Positions 36,570 to 50,040 of a DNA stretch of 64,000 nt are shown one piece after another. The notes under the pieces are model-generated. The model was not told the DNA's origin and searched no databases. It was given only the letters and a program-made list of their open reading frames with translations. Made by a program: the position numbers and the translations under genes. Every line of letters begins with the position of its first letter. Positions within the stretch are counted from its first letter, which is position 1. The stretch covers positions 22,721,001 through 22,785,000 of the forward strand of contig NC_058498.1 in the NCBI RefSeq assembly GCF_020382885.2. Reading direction: 5' to 3'. Source of the stretch: Scatophagus argus (taxonomy: Eukaryota > Chordata > Actinopteri > Scatophagidae).

Positions 36570-39282
36570 AATGGAAATATATATTTCTTTTGCTACCCCC
36601 TATTGTTTTGCGTTTCCCTTTTGCTTTTTCCATTCTTCTAAGGGCCAGGTTTTGATTGAAACATCCCATATATCTATTAAATTTGCAAACTCCTGTCTCC
36701 CAGTCAACGTTGCCGTGATCCACCATACAAGGATACATGGATATAAGGAGTTTTTATTGTAATTGCAACCATCTATGTGTAGTACATAAAATATATATAT
36801 ATAATATACACCCAGTTAGCATGAGAGACAGTGCAAATACAAAATACAACAGTGCGATAACAGTGTAGACAAGACAAGAAAATACAATGCAATTTATTTC
36901 ACAATTTTACAATTTTTTATTAAGGTTAAGCGCCACAGCATACATTACACTGTACACTGAGATGTACAGCTGCCAGAGTATATATTGTTACCATCCAGCC
37001 CTTCTATATGAAGTATCTGTTGTCATTATGGTACCAAACCCATCACAGGAATTTTTCACAGCAGACGAAAAGCACAGATGTTGCTAATCCGGTTAATGTT
37101 GGTGCCATTTTATTGAAGTGTCAGTACAGTTATACTGTGTTACACTTTTTATCTATAAACATATAGTGCTTTGTAACTTTTACATGACCACAACTACATT
37201 CATACAGACTTCACACAACATACTACACTGTGTCTAAAACACATATGACATGACGTCATATGCAAAACAGTGTTAGATACATGCAAGGCAGTAATCATAA
37301 TATTTACAGGGGTACACATCCTCCAATATTCTAATATGCCCAACATGTTAGTTAACTAAAGCTGTTAGTTCTAGTATTGCTGCAATTCTGTGTGTATTCT
37401 GTCCAAGTGATGTTGCCATACACCAGCAGAAGCTGTTGTTTGATGTGTGTGGTGCACTGTTCTGTCTCTGTATTTCATTACTTTGAAATGTATTAAAACT
37501 AGAACGTGACATGACCATTACCTGTTCTATTACTATCACCCCCACTGCTTGTTCCATGGTTACAGGCTTGGCTATATGCATATGTAGTGCAGACATTATA
37601 CCATGGACGTCTGTAAAACGACAGGTAGGTGTGTACAGTATGAACGGGTGCCGACAGATGGCGCTGTTGTCTCCTCCGAACGTAAGAATTCCAGCCCAAC
37701 TGCGAGTCAGCAGCAGCCACCAGCAGCAGATGACTCTCACCGTGTCTCCTGCCACGGTGCCTCGCATCAACAGGGCTCTGTTTATTTTCTGCGTATTGAA
37801 ACTTTTCACCCCACACAGCTAGAGTACGGGTTTTGTTAAAGCAGTGCCCCCCGCATTATTTCATGGCTCGACTTTGAAACAACAACTCTGTCGGATCTGA
37901 AAGGCCAGGTGAGTATCAGCACAGAGACTGCATGAATAATCTTTTAGCAGCTGTAACATAACATGACAGCGTTGTGTGGACCGTAATACTGTGGCTAAAT
38001 AAGACAACCTTTAATACCAGCTGGTAAACTGTGGCCTCCATTCGATCACCGTAGTTATTTATGTAAACAAGAATTAAGTATGAAGTGGGAAAAAACTCCA
38101 TGAATGTAATTTTCATCAGGTCGGTGTGTTTCCCGTTTGATTTGTAAGAAATACAGAACGCTTTAAATAATGGATAAATCGATCTGTCAACTTACTGCTT
38201 GGTAAACAGGGTAACACAAGTAAAGCGCGTGTGACAGGTGGTCACACAAAAGAGGAATAAGGGAGGAGAGGAGGAAACGACCTGCTTCTCGGTAATATTG
38301 GCGATTTTTCTGAGAAGCTCCAGGATGTCGTCCTTTTAGAGAGTCAGAGGATATCAGGGTGAGTTCATGAAATCAGTTCACATCACTTTACTATTACGCA
38401 GCCCTTAAATCCAGGAAAAGACAACACTAGCTTGCCATATCAGGGTTTAACAACATTCCAAGACAATTTCTAGTCTCATATCTTGATAGGCCTATTGACA
38501 TATTGCCCAGAGCAATATGAGCACTTTGAGGTTTTGAGCTGGTTGTTGGACCTAACGAACATTGTTTGACATGTTATTGTATATACCAAATGAATAATGA
38601 ATTTGTAGAGACAGCATTCGTAAGTAGGAGAAAGAACATAACCGCTAGATGCAGCCATGAAGCATTTAGGCGTCCATGAAGATGTCCAGAGAGCAAAAAT
38701 GCTGAAAGGAGATCAGTTGGTATTTTATTCTTGTATGCTGTTTGCTGGATTGGATTATTACAACAACTGAAATATAAGAGCCATTTTTTAGATAACGCTG
38801 TCAGTGTCTGAGTCACTGTACACCGGATTCTTAGCCTTAAACTTTGCAGCAGTGCTTTATGCTGCTTTGGGAGGCACAAGAATAGCCTTGAGATAGTTGT
38901 TGGAAGCTGGTTTGACTTCAAGGCGTACCCATGTCATTATCATAATAATGATTTTTACTGTGTGAACTCTCATTACCCTGTGTTTACTTCCTCAGACAGA
39001 AATTACAATAGCAGGAACCACAAGTGGTAATTACAGTCCCAGTACTCATAACAACTTCCATTCTGTCATCTTTTCATGAAAAAGGCTCCCTGATTTGAAT
39101 TACCCTTTCATGTGAATTAAAGTTTTTACTATGAAACAATGGTTTAAACAACAAAGATGTGGATATTAAATCTTTTTTGAGTAACACACCAGAAATATCC
39201 AGAGTTTGTTCACACATTGGATACAAGTTTTTGCTGTTGAGTTGTTGCTGCTGAGTAAGTGTAGGGGCGTGTTACATGTAAC
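36570..39282. other. intergenic stretch with candidate 5' exon donors
   Basis: No coding exon was found. Two good donor-like sites lie in a mildly CpG-containing part: 'ggccag|gtgagtatc' at 37908/37909 and 'atcagg|gtgagttc' at 38358/38359. They could belong to alternative non-coding first exons of a gene continuing to the right, but no partner coding exon is recognisable. Confidence 0.3.
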
Positions 39283-39639
39283 CAGTGTTGTAGTCGAGTC
39301 ACCGTACTCGGAGTCCGAATCCAGTTTCGAGTTCCCATTGTTCAAGTCTGAGTCAAGTCCAAGTCATTAAAGAAAAATCTGAGTCGAGTCCAAGTCGAGT
39401 CCTCTACTGATCCAAGTTGAGTCCAAGTCGAGTCCAATCCAAATATATTATTGTATAATTATAATATAATGTTCAACTTAATTATCTTATGCCAAATTAC
39501 TATGGTATTTGACATAAATGCAGATGCAAAAATACATAAATTCCCAGTGATGAATGCAGGTAATGCACAAATCCAAGTCCAAGTCAACAGTGGTCAAGTG
39601 TGAATCAAGTCCAAGTCCTGGACTCAAGCACTACAAGCC
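39283..39639. mobile_element. non-autonomous DNA element with 10-bp target duplication and degenerate AAGTCGAGTCC array
   Basis: A 357-bp unit is flanked by the exact direct repeat TACATGTAAC at 39273-39282 and 39640-39649. Its ends form an imperfect inverted pair: CAGTGTTGTAGTCGAGTC at the left against GGCTTGTAGTGCTTGAGTCC read inward from the right. The interior holds many GAGTCCAAGTC-like words in one orientation plus an AT-rich core. The CAGTG start suggests hAT, but hAT duplications are normally 8 bp, so the superfamily is open. I recall similar 'caagtcgagtcc' repeats as widespread in fish. Confidence 0.65.
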
Positions 39640-39649
39640 TACATGTAAC

Positions 39650-42600
39650 TAAATTACAAAATGAATGTAACTGTAATTTGTTACAGTTAATGGGACAAAA
39701 TATGTAACAGTTACTAATCAAAATGTTGGTGATTACAGAAGTGTTAATATGACTGTATTGCCTGGGTAAAACAACCCTGACTCCATGGGTAAAAAGCTCA
39801 CATGTGCGATATAACGTTTTGTCACGCTTTGCATCTTCACACTGTGCAGTAGTGACCTCTTTTGACATATGTCTGAGCAATGAGGGTCAGTAAAGCCGTT
39901 GGGACCAATCTGAGTGGAGCACTGTCAAACGTAGGTTCGCTTACAAGGAGGTGTCTCTACAAGATGGGCAATGGCACTGACCCACAGAGCTGCCTCCACA
40001 CTGCATGTCTGTAAGTTAGTTGTGTTGACCCTCTGAAGTTTGAAACAAAATTAGCCAGCTAGCTCATTGTTTTCCAGTCATAGCTAGATGTCCAGACATG
40101 AAAACATTTCCAGCCGACGTCGGATATTTTATATTATAAAAAGGGCGTGAAATGTCATGATTAGGTCAGATGCGTGTATGGGTGGGAACTCGTTAATCGT
40201 GGGCTCCAATTGATGTCATCAGTGCAGGAATTCAGCACTCGTATACGGGATATTTTGGCTTCACTTTTGTACATTTGGAGGAAGTGCATCTTAATATATG
40301 GCAGTGGACAGCACTGAAAAGGAAAGTTTGACATGCTTAATGCTAGATATTAACTCTGGGGTTAATGGTGACACACAATATGACGTAACTTTTCCTATGT
40401 TAAATATCTCCGGAATGCTGCATGTAAGAGACGTAGCCCAGAAGTTAGCCATTAACCATTCCAATGAGGCCTTCAGAAACTTTGGAATCTAGCATTGAAA
40501 TGCAGTGTATTTTTGGAGACTTTGTAAAATAAATCTATAATGATTAATTTGACACTGAATGTCTTCTGTGACTTATCCATTTTTCTGTGTTGAAAAAAAT
40601 AATGGTTGTTGTTAGCGTGGAGTCCCATGATGTCTTGCTTGAGTCTGTTGACAAATCACAATGTTCCGTTGATAGAGGACTCAGTGGTCGACGGTCAGCC
40701 ATTGGCACAACCCTATTTGATTGATTCTCGGTTCTTGTTTGAATTTACACCAACTCTCATTTGCTAATCGAATTAATGTCCATTGCTCACAGTGAGCTGA
40801 TTGGTTGATTTGATTGATATTATGTATACATTATGATATTATTATTCATGTGTGATAAGGTGTAATTTATCTCTAGATTCTGCTGTTGCACATCCAATAG
40901 GCTGCATATTTGCTTGAAAAGCAATCAAATGTTATAAGTTATATCACTTTGATGAAGTAAATAAAAATGTTAACAAGGGTAAATATTGATCTGTACCCTT
41001 CAAAAGTAACCTTCCCACTGTTTGTAGTATGTGTAGTAATGTTTATTTACTTGAAATTCTGCTCTTGTATATCTTAGGTACGTCATTTGATCATGGCACC
41101 ATGTTTCAGACATAATCTGAGAGTGACAGCTTTTTTTGGTGGATTTATCTTTTCATTGTCTTGGTTTCTAGCAATTCAGTGTGAGTACCTGAGTGGATTT
41201 CTGGTGCTGACATGGGTTTGACTGTGTTGCTTGGTTACACCAAAGTAAGTGGTACAGACCTTAGCGCTTGTGAGTGCCGCCCCTCCCCATCACCCGACTC
41301 AAATTCCACGCTCGGCCTCTGGGGAGTTCGTATGTGCGTCACTACTCTGGTCACAAAGACCTTCAGAGAATGCTTCTAGTAAACACAGTGGGGCCATCAG
41401 ACTCGAGCCCTGTTAGTCCACAGTAGTATGTGAAAAATGTTGTGCTGCTTTGACATGTCAGAGCTCTCTCAGCCTCCTCACCGAAGCATATCACAGTAAT
41501 GATGAAGGTAAAGTACCTTCACTATGTATGAGTGGATATGTCACACTTATGAGGCTGCTTGTACACAAGCATTAATTGCTTATCATCAAGTGCTGAAAGC
41601 TTTTACAAAGAATTCTACTTTGAGTTATAGTGGATAGTGTGTCTTTAATCATTTTCAGAATGGAACAACAAAGTACTTCTTGCATGGTGCGCAGTAGGCA
41701 GTGGTCAAACATGTTATTGTGTCTTTCTTTTAATTTTGTGGGTTGTGCTGTTGGGTTGAACATGTGTGTGAATCAGTCACATTTTAGAATTGTAGCTTCT
41801 TTTCTGGGACATCCATATTTGACTTATTGTAGTCCACCACAGGCTCATTGGTTTTGGTGATATTGAGCTTCACATAATTGTTGTGACGAAGCTCTCTGCA
41901 TAAATGTACATATTTACACAGACACACACAGACACCTATATATCAACAGAATATTTAATTAATGAAAATAGTTACAAGTTTCAGCTCTAAGTGAGTGTTG
42001 TGTGGTCTATAGTACAGACTGAAATGCATTAGCATTTACATGGTTCTGTAATCTTAATATTTGTCTGTCTCCTTAGTTTAAATTCAATACTTAATTGCTT
42101 TGGTAAACATGTTGAGGTGAAAGTCAAACTTCATCTCTCCAAAAGAGAGAAGCTTATGCTGCCTCCATGTATTTGATTATAGCTGCTGCATCACTTCTGT
42201 CGATGAACCTGTATATAACAGACAACAAATGGAAACCTGCACAGAGATAACACAACATCATAACGGAAAACACACAGCTATTTTTAAACACTGAAAAAAG
42301 TCAAACTTAATCAAAGACTGTATTTTGCTATAGGTTCTTTATATAGACTCTTTTTTATGGGAACAACTTCTGAAGTGCATTTAGATTGTGATCAGAATAT
42401 GGAGGTGGGGGCTCTCCTCATTTTTCAGAATAAAAGCAAACACATGTTTGACTAGGCTGGGATGCTGATGTCAAATAGCTGCCATGGCAACCTGGCAGTA
42501 GTATAGATGAAATTAGTCTTCCTGCTCTCCTTGTCGATGTTACCGCCTTAGCAGACTGCAACACGTACACTCACACACTGGCTGCTGCCGTCAGTCGCTT

Positions 42601-45600
42601 GGGTCATGCCTCTCTGATTCAAAGCAGTCTGTAGATAGGTAACATGTGCCAGCCGCATATGCTGCTCTGCAATATTTATTCCTACATGACTTTGACAGAA
42701 AAGTCACTGACAGTAACTGATATTAGAGTCATGCTGTTTCAAATAAGAGAGCACTGAAATGTGCATTTTGGTTATAAATTCTACATAAGGAGCTTATTAA
42801 TTTTATGAAGTAAGCTGGGACTTACTCATCAATGAACTGTTTGTTTATTCTTTGATTATATGCGAGTAGAAAGTGCTGCCTCACTGTTGCTCTTCCTGTA
42901 CTCGCAGCAGGATGTCTTTGCAGCTCACGGGTCATTCCCCCTGCAGAGTGACACACAGGCCTGTGTGACAGTAGCCAGGTCACCAGCTAGTGTCATCCTG
43001 TGTACAATCGCACTGACACTGTCATATTGCCGCAGTGGGATATTTATAGACGTGTTTTTTGTGCAGTCCCACATGACATGCAGCTCGACTGATAGAATTA
43101 CACAAACCAACTCCGGGTCTCTGTGGTGCATCTGTGCAGCATCAGGGGAATGAGTCTACTCACAGAGTGATGGTCATTAAATTAAATGATCTCTTGTCTT
43201 TGGCCTCCTCCAGTCAACAGACTACTGCGGGTGAGGTATGCACTCGTGGGTTTGGTGGGGTTGTTGCACTATGTATATCTCTCAGTGTGTTTTGAACTAG
43301 ACATAGTCACAAATTTAAAAAGATTCTGTGTGCATATGCTTCTCATTCCCTCCATTAAATTAGGAGAAGTTACAGTGCAAATGCTTCACACGCATGTATT
43401 TATTTTAAGTGAAAAGTAAGCACAAGCCATGCGCGTTCTAATATTAGTGAAGATGCTAAACCTAGGGAATTGTTTTTCCCTTGATATCTTCATAAATAAT
43501 TACATTTCAGTAAACGGATGTACTAATGAATGAATGAATAGTAGCCATAACATTGTAAGTCAAACTAATGAGGAAGTAGAACAGAAATTGTTGATTGCCA
43601 CTGTGTGTGTTGACTAAGAGGAAAAGTGTTGTTGACATCACGGGCAATGAGTGTTTGCACAAGTATATGTTGCACAGTACAAATTTACAATGTAAGTAAT
43701 CATTGTGTAAAGCTTTAAAATGATGTTATATTCTTTATTATGTGGTATTTAGTTCCCGCCAGGCTGCATTATTTTTTTAAACTTACTTGAAACAGACAAC
43801 AACCCTCCACCACTTGGATATATCAATAATTTACCACCAATATGGTAAATTATAAACTAGACAAGGAAGTTAGAGATTGCTTAGCAACTGGAACACAGCA
43901 GATCATAAAACGTCTTTGGTTTCAGCATTGTACAATAACAGATCTCTGAGCTGGTTTCACAGATCAACAGTCACTCTCAGTCAAATGTACTGCAAACATT
44001 TGAGAATGAAAACTTATCTTATTTGCAAAACAGTAACTTGTTTTTCCTCTTCTTCAGTTCTGTTCATATACATAGCTTCACTTTAGACTGAAATAGTTCA
44101 GACATGACGTAATTTTTCCCATATTCTAACACACTCTAACACCAGCATAGTCCAAACTGTAACCATAAAGTTAGTGTTCTTCTCTGTCCTTGTCCAACAC
44201 ATGTTTTCTTTAAAATGTACAGAAAGGACTTATACAGCTTATTCATTCAGCCAGGAAGTTGCTGACCGATATGGCTTTGTTAGGAACAGATCTTGACTTT
44301 AATGACCTGGTCAGTATCTTTGAAAACCACTGAATGTGGTTTGTGGTTTTAAAACATCATTAAGGCACTAACTGAATGGTAGCATGCAGTGCTAGCAGGT
44401 TCTTTCATTAAGGGAGACTTGTTGGGGGCCAAATATGGTTGTATCATTTCAACTTCTGTGCTTATTTTCTTGAGCAAAATATAGCTAATTTTTAACCAGA
44501 CACCAAAAAGGGATACTTTCCGCAGCACTGATGTCTTGCTACAGTGGCAGGTTAGTTCAGTTGCACAGTCTGGTCTGTCTGGTTTCAGCTCTCTCTCCTC
44601 CTCCATTTTGCAGACATTGCTGTCACTTTGTGTCCTGTGTCCAGTCTGTAATAATTATCCATTTGAAACACAGTGGGTTGTATGTAGTTTATAAAATAAA
44701 CAATGTGATTAAACAAAACTTTGATACAAATTTTTAGCATTGATGATTTTTGTAGTTGAGTTACTTGAGTTAGGTTTTCTGCAACAACTTCATAGGGTAA
44801 TAATGTGGTGATGCTATATTTATAATTTGTTTTTCTGCCCCCTGGTGGCCAAAATGAATCATTACTGCTTTAATAAATGTCTGGAATCAAGCACCCTCTC
44901 ATAACTTTTCTTTGCAGAACAAGTGCCCTGTATGTGTGTGTAAATTCTTATAATTAAGCAAATAAAAAGCAGAAAGAAACTTAAGAGTGCTTTGAACTAT
45001 GTGCTCTCTAGTTCACACCACAAAACCCCACCTCCTCTTGTTGTATACAGCGTTCTCACACCAAATGACTGGCCATCTAACTGGTTTCACTGGAATGTGG
45101 TAATGAATGCAAATGGGGCAGAAGCAGGAGCATTTTCAGAACAGATTTAGCATGTCAGTACTCAACATTTTCCGTAAATGGTGAGGAAACAGTGCGCTGG
45201 TGTTCATCACACTGTGGGGACTCATGCTCTCAGGGGTCTGTTTTTCCTCTGTTGAGAGTAGTCATACAAATCTGTCAGTGTTTCCAGTAAGTATTAAAAC
45301 AGTTGCAAAAGTGTGTTTTTCCCCACATTTACCACCTTTCCACTTCCATGTTCACTGGAGAATTTAATGGTTAAACCCCGCTCATATTTAACTTTTTGGG
45401 TTGCTGTCATGGCTGGTTAGTAATTTAAACATTCTTTGCTTTTCTTTCCAGATTTATGCTGGTCGCACACACTGGGACTCCAATACATCCTTTCTGAGAT
45501 CTTTTCCCACACACTTCAGTGTTTCTGTCAATAGACTGGCTCCCATTTGTGTCAGCTGTTGCCACCAGTGTCCTCAGCTTTACTGTAATTGAGAGAAGGA

Positions 45601-46043
45601 TCAGGTAACAAACACTGCTTCATCAATCTATCCATTATTAATCAGACACTGTCCCCATAAGTCTTCCATGTCGCCAGTCAGACTTTTCTTTTAAACGGCT
45701 TGTAAGGTGCTGTCATCTGGTGGTAAAAACAGAGTTTACAGTGCTGTTGAAATTAGCAGCAAGGGAGCTATTACATTGTGACACCTGAAGGTGAATAATC
45801 CATCAGCAAGGAAGTGCTAAACTGCTGGAGTAGGCTACACTGTTAATATGAATTTATTATAAGAACCATTGCTCAGAATGTTTTCTTTCGCTAATTGATA
45901 CTGTTTGCAGACTATGTACTATAGAAAGCCTGCTGACCAAATATGTCAGCCAGTATCTCAGTTAAAGGTTGGGATATTGCACAAACATTAAAAACTGAAG
46001 GATTGTTTTTTAATGGCTAGGTTCATATTTTTTCAGTTTTATC
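39650..46043. other. long non-coding stretch, no supported gene
   Basis: No frame shows family similarity, and no pair of splice sites encloses a convincing coding exon. A candidate at 45452-45605 has an acceptor and a donor, but all three frames contain stops. Scattered AT-rich text and minor simple repeats are all that is seen. Confidence 0.45.
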
Positions 46044-46720
46044 TTAAAGATCCAGTGTGTAAGATTTAGCAGCATTTGGCAGTGAGGCTGTGAATTGCAA
46101 CCAACTTAACGCCCCTTGACTCACCTTTCCCTACGGTAGCAAAATTTTGTCAAAAAGTAGTTTTTGGCTGTGGAAACATAGCGGTGCAACATGATGAACT
46201 CTGTGGAGGAGAGCAAAGCGCCCAGGAACAGCGGCAGGCTTTGAATCCAATTCGACATAGTGGCAAACCATCAGACAAATCAGCTGTAAAATGCTGGATA
46301 CATTTTTTTTGAGTGTAACAACCCCCACAAAGTGACTTGTTTCAATATCACAATTTGATTCATTCAGTCCAAAATTATTTGGAAAGTCTGGAAGAGCAGC
46401 ATGATGAAATAATTTTATGAAATAGTTTTATCCCTACTCAGCTTAGCAGAGGGCTAAACTGGAAATTGCGGCTCAGCTGGCTGAGGTCTCAGACCCACGG
46501 AGCACGCATGCTCAGAAGGAAATGCTGTATCTGGATTTTCCCTCAGTAGATCCATGAAGAAGATTCTCTACCTCTGTATATATGAAAGGTAACAAAATGA
46601 GTAACAAAAAGATAACAAAAATACAAAGATCGGTATTTTGTGTGATTATACACCAAAGAAAACATGATTTCGATGTTATATTTCATTTCTGCCCCTAAAT
46701 CCTACACATTGGACCTTTAA
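46044..46720. mobile_element. non-autonomous TTAA-flanked DNA transposon (piggyBac/Kolobok-like MITE)
   Basis: The left end reads TTAA then AGATCCAGTGTGTAAGATTT. The reverse complement of the right end reads TTAA then AGGTCCAATGTGTAGGATTT. Over the 22 bases after TTAA the two differ at three positions. The 677-bp interior contains no transposase. TTAA duplication is a mark of piggyBac and Kolobok superfamilies; the family itself ('ggtccagtgtgtaagattta') is one I recall as common in fish. Confidence 0.75.
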
Positions 46721-49660
46721 ACCAGTACTGCAATGCCCGTATTCACAGACAAAGCATTACTGGTGATGGTATTTGTTTTCACAAGAGCCATTATGAACAT
46801 GATTTTATTGAAAGTGACAGGAGTGACAGTGACTTGTTCTGTGCAAAAATAAATTTTTATCTGCAGCTGTAGGTGAAAGGAGGCTTCTGCAGTCTGTTTT
46901 GTTTTTTTTTAGTTTAAAACGTAGATTAATGTCACTTCACTGAAAACAAGAGAAAAACTAAGAGAAAACAGAGAACAAGGACTGTGAATTCTGATTTTAA
47001 GCAATCTCCTCACAGCCCGTATAGAGAGTACTACAAGAACATGCTGGCCTCATGTAAGTATTGTTTTGGACAGGCTTGACGACATGTGAACGTATCCTCT
47101 TGGTTCGAGTATGATGTGGATTGTTGTCAGTACAGAATGTTAACCAGTGTTCAAAGAGTTACATTGCAAGATATAAATCACGTGTCATATCAGTGTGTTC
47201 TTCCAAACCTCCATTCATCAGCAGATGATGCTTCTCACACTCTCTCCTCTGTCTTTTGTACTAATACATTTTCCCCATATGAGGGCAGTATTGGGCAGTC
47301 TTTTCTCTTTATTCCCCAGGATCAAAGCAACTCTTCATTATTATAGTGCCCTAGCTACTCTACTAAATGGTTGGTCAAATCACTACCTTGATATGCTATC
47401 TTCATTGTCCCCATTTTGTCAGGGAACTTTACAACTGTGAACAAGAGAGTGGTGAATGTGATGAGAAGAACAGCAACGATACTAGTATATACAGTATGTT
47501 CATTTCATGTGTGGTACATTTTGCTTAAAGCACAATTACTGACTAACTGTTGATTAAGGCCTGACACAACAAGCTAAAACATTGTACTTTATGTACTGAT
47601 CAGTTTTGTTTTATTTTGCTTCCATAATAGTCTTCTTTCAGTCTAGTAGAGAGAAAACATTCAAAACACACAGTGCACTGTTCAGTTCAAATTTCGGTTA
47701 GGTACGTTTATGCGAATGAGCACACATTTAATTAGATAATATCTTACTTGCATATTACTTGCAAGTTCAGAAAACGTGTAAATAGTCTTCATGGAAGTAA
47801 TCAACTGAGGATGTTTCATAATGATATCTCCAAGCTGAAATTTGTACCCTATTTATCTGGATTGTGTTAATAACAGAAGGAGGTACTGTGGGGGGGTTGT
47901 AGTGGGTTCATAGGACAGCTTTGAGCTCTGTATAATTGTGACCATAATATAGAAACAATGGATTATGAAAACTAATAGATTAATCCATTATGAAAATAAA
48001 ACTTATCATTGCAGCATAATATAGAATAATTAAAATTTGCTTCACCTCAACAAATTATAAGAGAAAAAAATTCTGTTTATACATTAATGCATTAGTAATG
48101 ATCGAATAATAAAAGTATATAGTATATCATTAGGTGTACTATACACACACCCAGGGGCAATTTCTCTGCTTTGAATACATTTAACTTTTACGCAGGTGGT
48201 AAACAAAGGCTCTTTTTGTCAGCATTCAGGTGTGTGGTGTTGTTAAGTGGCTGCACAGCTGACAGAGACAGAAACCTGCTGTCTCTCAGTGAACCAAACG
48301 CTGATAGCATCAGTCAGTAGTTTGTATTTGGAGGCAAATAATGAACAACAGCAAACCCCTTACTGAAATGTCAGCTTGAAATCTGGGCTTGGTGCAACTT
48401 GAGCTTTCGAGTGCCAGGGCGTGTGTTTATATGTGTAGGAGGAGGTTTACACATTTACTGCATGATTGTCGCACCCAAGGGAGATCCCAGGCCTCTTCAG
48501 GCATGTTCTTCATCCTGTTTCATAAGCATCTGCTCATATATGGGCATCTTCCTTCCTTCCTTCTGCTCGGTTACACTGCGTCCGCTTCCTGAACAACCCT
48601 CCCTCCCTTCCCACCCCCCCCATCTCACACGCATACACACTCCTACTCATGCTGGTTAGCTATGGGCAGAGGTGTGAGTGTCTTTTCCCTGTGCAGGAAG
48701 TAATGTGGTTAATACTCATTTGATCCCCGGTTCCGATGGCTTGCATCCACGACCAACAGGCTAGTGCTGGTTGTGTACTTGGCCCTTTTTGTTTTTAGTG
48801 GGTGCAGCTTCCATCTGTAACCATATGTAAGACTGATGGAAATAGCTCATATGTCTGCTCTTCAAAGCTGCCACACATGTCATGCCTTGGTTTTTTTCAT
48901 GGAAGTGGAAGAAAAAAAATTGTTTAATCTTTAAGAGACAGAACAGAATACATGCAAGAGCTTTTGTTCCCTTGGCTGCTTTCTTTTGTTCTCAGGAACT
49001 ATAATGTAGTCTGGCTTTCTTGTAAAAACAAATGTTAGACTTCCAGAGATTTACATTCTTAATGTTATTTATGTATGTGCACCTCTAGCTCTGGGAACTC
49101 AAACCAAGACTGATGTGCACTGGGTGGCCTCCATGTGCCCTGGATGCATGCAGATACCACTTGAGATTAGCTGTCCTATCTGCACAGCTAAAATGTAGAC
49201 TCATGTTGGCTTTGAAGTAGGACAAACAGTCTCATCAAGTTCTTGCCACAGGTCACAGAAAGTATCACTAGAATGTAGCTGGGGCTCCTTCAGCCACTGA
49301 TCTCTACCGTTCACCTGGAAAAATATTAAAAATGTAAACCATATGCTTTAGATTAATGTTAAACATGTGGTACTTTGTTAGCTTATTAGCACAGGAAGAT
49401 TTCCTGTGTGATGCTTCATAAGATGAAAATAGAATGTCCATCCAAGCCAACATTGTGCCCCCACAAAACCATTAGCATGAATGAATTATTACAGTTTCAG
49501 ATGTGTAATTACTACCCTCCTGTTGCCTCCTTTTGACATATTATCACCCCACTCAACAACTAGGTCACTGCAGATCCGTTTCCATGGATAGAATTTTCAC
49601 ACGACTGTCTGCCAGGTTGCTGACTTCACCTCTGTCTGTGGAGGGAATTTCAATCAAAGT
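46721..49660. other. non-coding stretch
   Basis: One 38-bp segment (47016-47053) sits between a good acceptor and the donor GTAAGT; it is reported as a weak finding. Nothing else coding was recognised. Confidence 0.4.
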
Positions 49661-49664
49661 TACG

Positions 49665-49850
49665 TAAACACGGATCAGCCACAAGATTATAACTGCCTGC
49701 CTAATATTTTGTAGGTTCTTCTTGTGCCATGAAGGCAACTCTGACATGTTGAGGCACGGACACAGGGCATCTAACCTGTGGTGTCTGGCACCATTATGTT
49801 GGAGGGGGATCATTTAGGTTCTGCGGGTTGCAAGGTGGGGCCTCCAGATA
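49665..49850 (-). mobile_element. Tc1-like transposon, truncated 3' end (second family)
   Basis: The left boundary carries the TIR-like 'cacggatcagccacaag' directly after TA at about 49665. Read on the minus strand, the segment has remnants of the transposase C-terminus (GGCCCCACCTTGCAACC onward, then ACCTACAAAATATTAGGCAG with the stop) of a widespread fish Tc1 family. Only about 185 bp is left, with small indels. It differs from the intact element at 62.7 kb. Confidence 0.65.
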
Positions 49851-49887
49851 CTAGCATCCTAAAACACTAAACTAAAATGGTGAATGT

Positions 49888-50040
49888 GGTAAGCATAATA
49901 CCTCTTATACATCAGCATGTTAGCATTGTCCTTGTGAGCATGTTAGCATGCTGATGTTAGCCATCACCCAAAAGTGAGGCCTCACAGAGCATGTGATGCT
50001 GCACTTGTACTAAACTAGACTATCATTTATGATTTGTCAT
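49888..50040 (+). repeat. dispersed 'gcatgttagcatgctgatg' repeat, plus copy
   Basis: The words 'catcagcatgttagcattg', 'gtgagcatgttagcatgctg' and 'gatgttagcc' form a block whose reverse complement occurs at about 52.57-52.75 kb. The family is familiar from fish genomes, but I cannot name its class. Confidence 0.6.

Noticed and set aside
37348-37809. 153-codon minus-strand frame overlapping a 105-codon one
   Set aside because: There is no family similarity, the frames contradict one another, and there is no supporting splice structure.
39290-39630. Regularly repeated GAGTCCAAGTC words considered as a CRISPR array or satellite
   Set aside because: The units are degenerate, unevenly spaced and lack spacers, and the whole block is bounded by a target-site duplication. 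The genome is also eukaryotic.
45452-45605. Candidate exon with an acceptor and a donor
   Set aside because: All three frames contain stop codons between the splice sites.
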